From the NCBI GenBank assembly GCA_964528095.1, contig CAZGSG010000407.1:1-5040 (forward strand): a stretch of DNA of 5,040 nt. Direction: 5' to 3'. A program made the translations under genes and the position numbers. The DNA is from CAZGSG01 sp964528095 (GTDB lineage: Bacteria; Bacteroidota; Bacteroidia; Chitinophagales; Chitinophagaceae). Numbering within the stretch: the stretch's first letter is position 1; every line of letters begins with the position of its first letter. The notes under the pieces are model-generated. The model searched no databases. It saw only the letters and a program-made list of their open reading frames with translations, and was not told the origin of the DNA. This document shows, in pieces, positions 4,968 to 5,040 of the stretch.

Positions 4968-5040
4968 ATGTTAATAGCAAAGCATTTAGACAGGATTTTC
5001 CTGCTCAAAGAAAACGGAACGGATATAAGGCTTACAGACC
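4968..5040 (+). CDS. PRTRC system protein C, N-terminal end
   Basis: Partial gene cut by the window end. Only 24 complete codons are visible, beginning MLIAKHLDRIFLLKENG and reaching RLTD. This matches the expected start of the small PRTRC protein C (usually about 70 residues), which opens with a similar LIAK.LDR.F pattern. Its position 18 bases after PRTRC E, on the same strand, is the usual E-C gene order. ATG 4968 is the only good start. The function is unknown; the remaining PRTRC genes (F, B, ThiF-related, ParB-related) would be expected beyond the window. Confidence 0.68.
   Translation, partial: MLIAKHLDRIFLLKENGTDIRLTD

Larger units (their letters stand above)
1..5040. mobile_element. 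Fragment of a Bacteroidota conjugative element (ICE or plasmid)
   Basis: The window combines the end of a conjugative coupling-protein gene, a metal-resistance-type cargo operon, and a PRTRC cassette with its own ssb and DUF932 genes. This gene mix is typical of Bacteroidota integrative and conjugative elements and large plasmids, and no chromosomal housekeeping gene is present. Neither end of the element, no attachment site and no integrase is visible, so an ICE and a plasmid cannot be told apart here. The assignment is an inference from gene families. Confidence 0.7.

Overview
The window looks like a piece of an integrative and conjugative element, or a related conjugative plasmid, from a member of the Bacteroidota (Flavobacteriia, Sphingobacteriia or Chitinophagia type). 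This rests on the protein families present, the A-rich leaders without strong Shine-Dalgarno sites, and a Bacteroidota-type promoter (-33 TTG, -7 TAnnTTTG). No tRNA, rRNA, CRISPR array, transposase or integrase is visible.

Layout from left to right. (1) Bases 1-294, plus strand: the last 97 codons of what looks like a TraG/VirD4-type coupling protein (MobC of Bacteroidota elements). (2) Bases 348-1548, minus strand, converging on the first gene: a compact three-gene heavy-metal cargo operon. Its order is an ArsR/SmtB-type repressor, a MerT-MerP fusion transporter, and a 70-residue cysteine-rich GDCCVxC protein. The genes are spaced by a 4-base overlap and a 2-base gap. Upstream is a good promoter match whose -33 element lies in the centre of an 8+8 base inverted repeat, a likely operator. 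No mercuric reductase (MerA) or MerR is present. (3) Bases 1611-2108: about 500 bases without a gene. It is AT-rich at its ends, with a visibly GC-richer core (about 1715-2010) carrying several stem-loops. (4) Bases 2109-5040, plus strand: a co-directional run of six genes. These encode a single-stranded DNA-binding protein, a DUF932 phage/plasmid-like protein, an unnamed 125-residue protein, an unnamed 77-residue membrane protein, PRTRC protein E, and the first 24 codons of PRTRC protein C. A strong 10-bp GCAA-loop hairpin separates the second and third genes.

The plus-strand run is probably the start of a PRTRC (ParB-related, ThiF-related cassette) locus. These loci are maintenance or propagation modules of mobile elements, and their biochemistry is largely unknown. 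The ssb gene and the DUF932 gene fit handling of DNA after conjugative entry. The metal operon is inserted cargo in the gap between the mobilization genes and the PRTRC genes. The least understood parts are the structured non-coding block before ssb, the two unnamed genes, and a mercury-type importer that has no reductase beside it.
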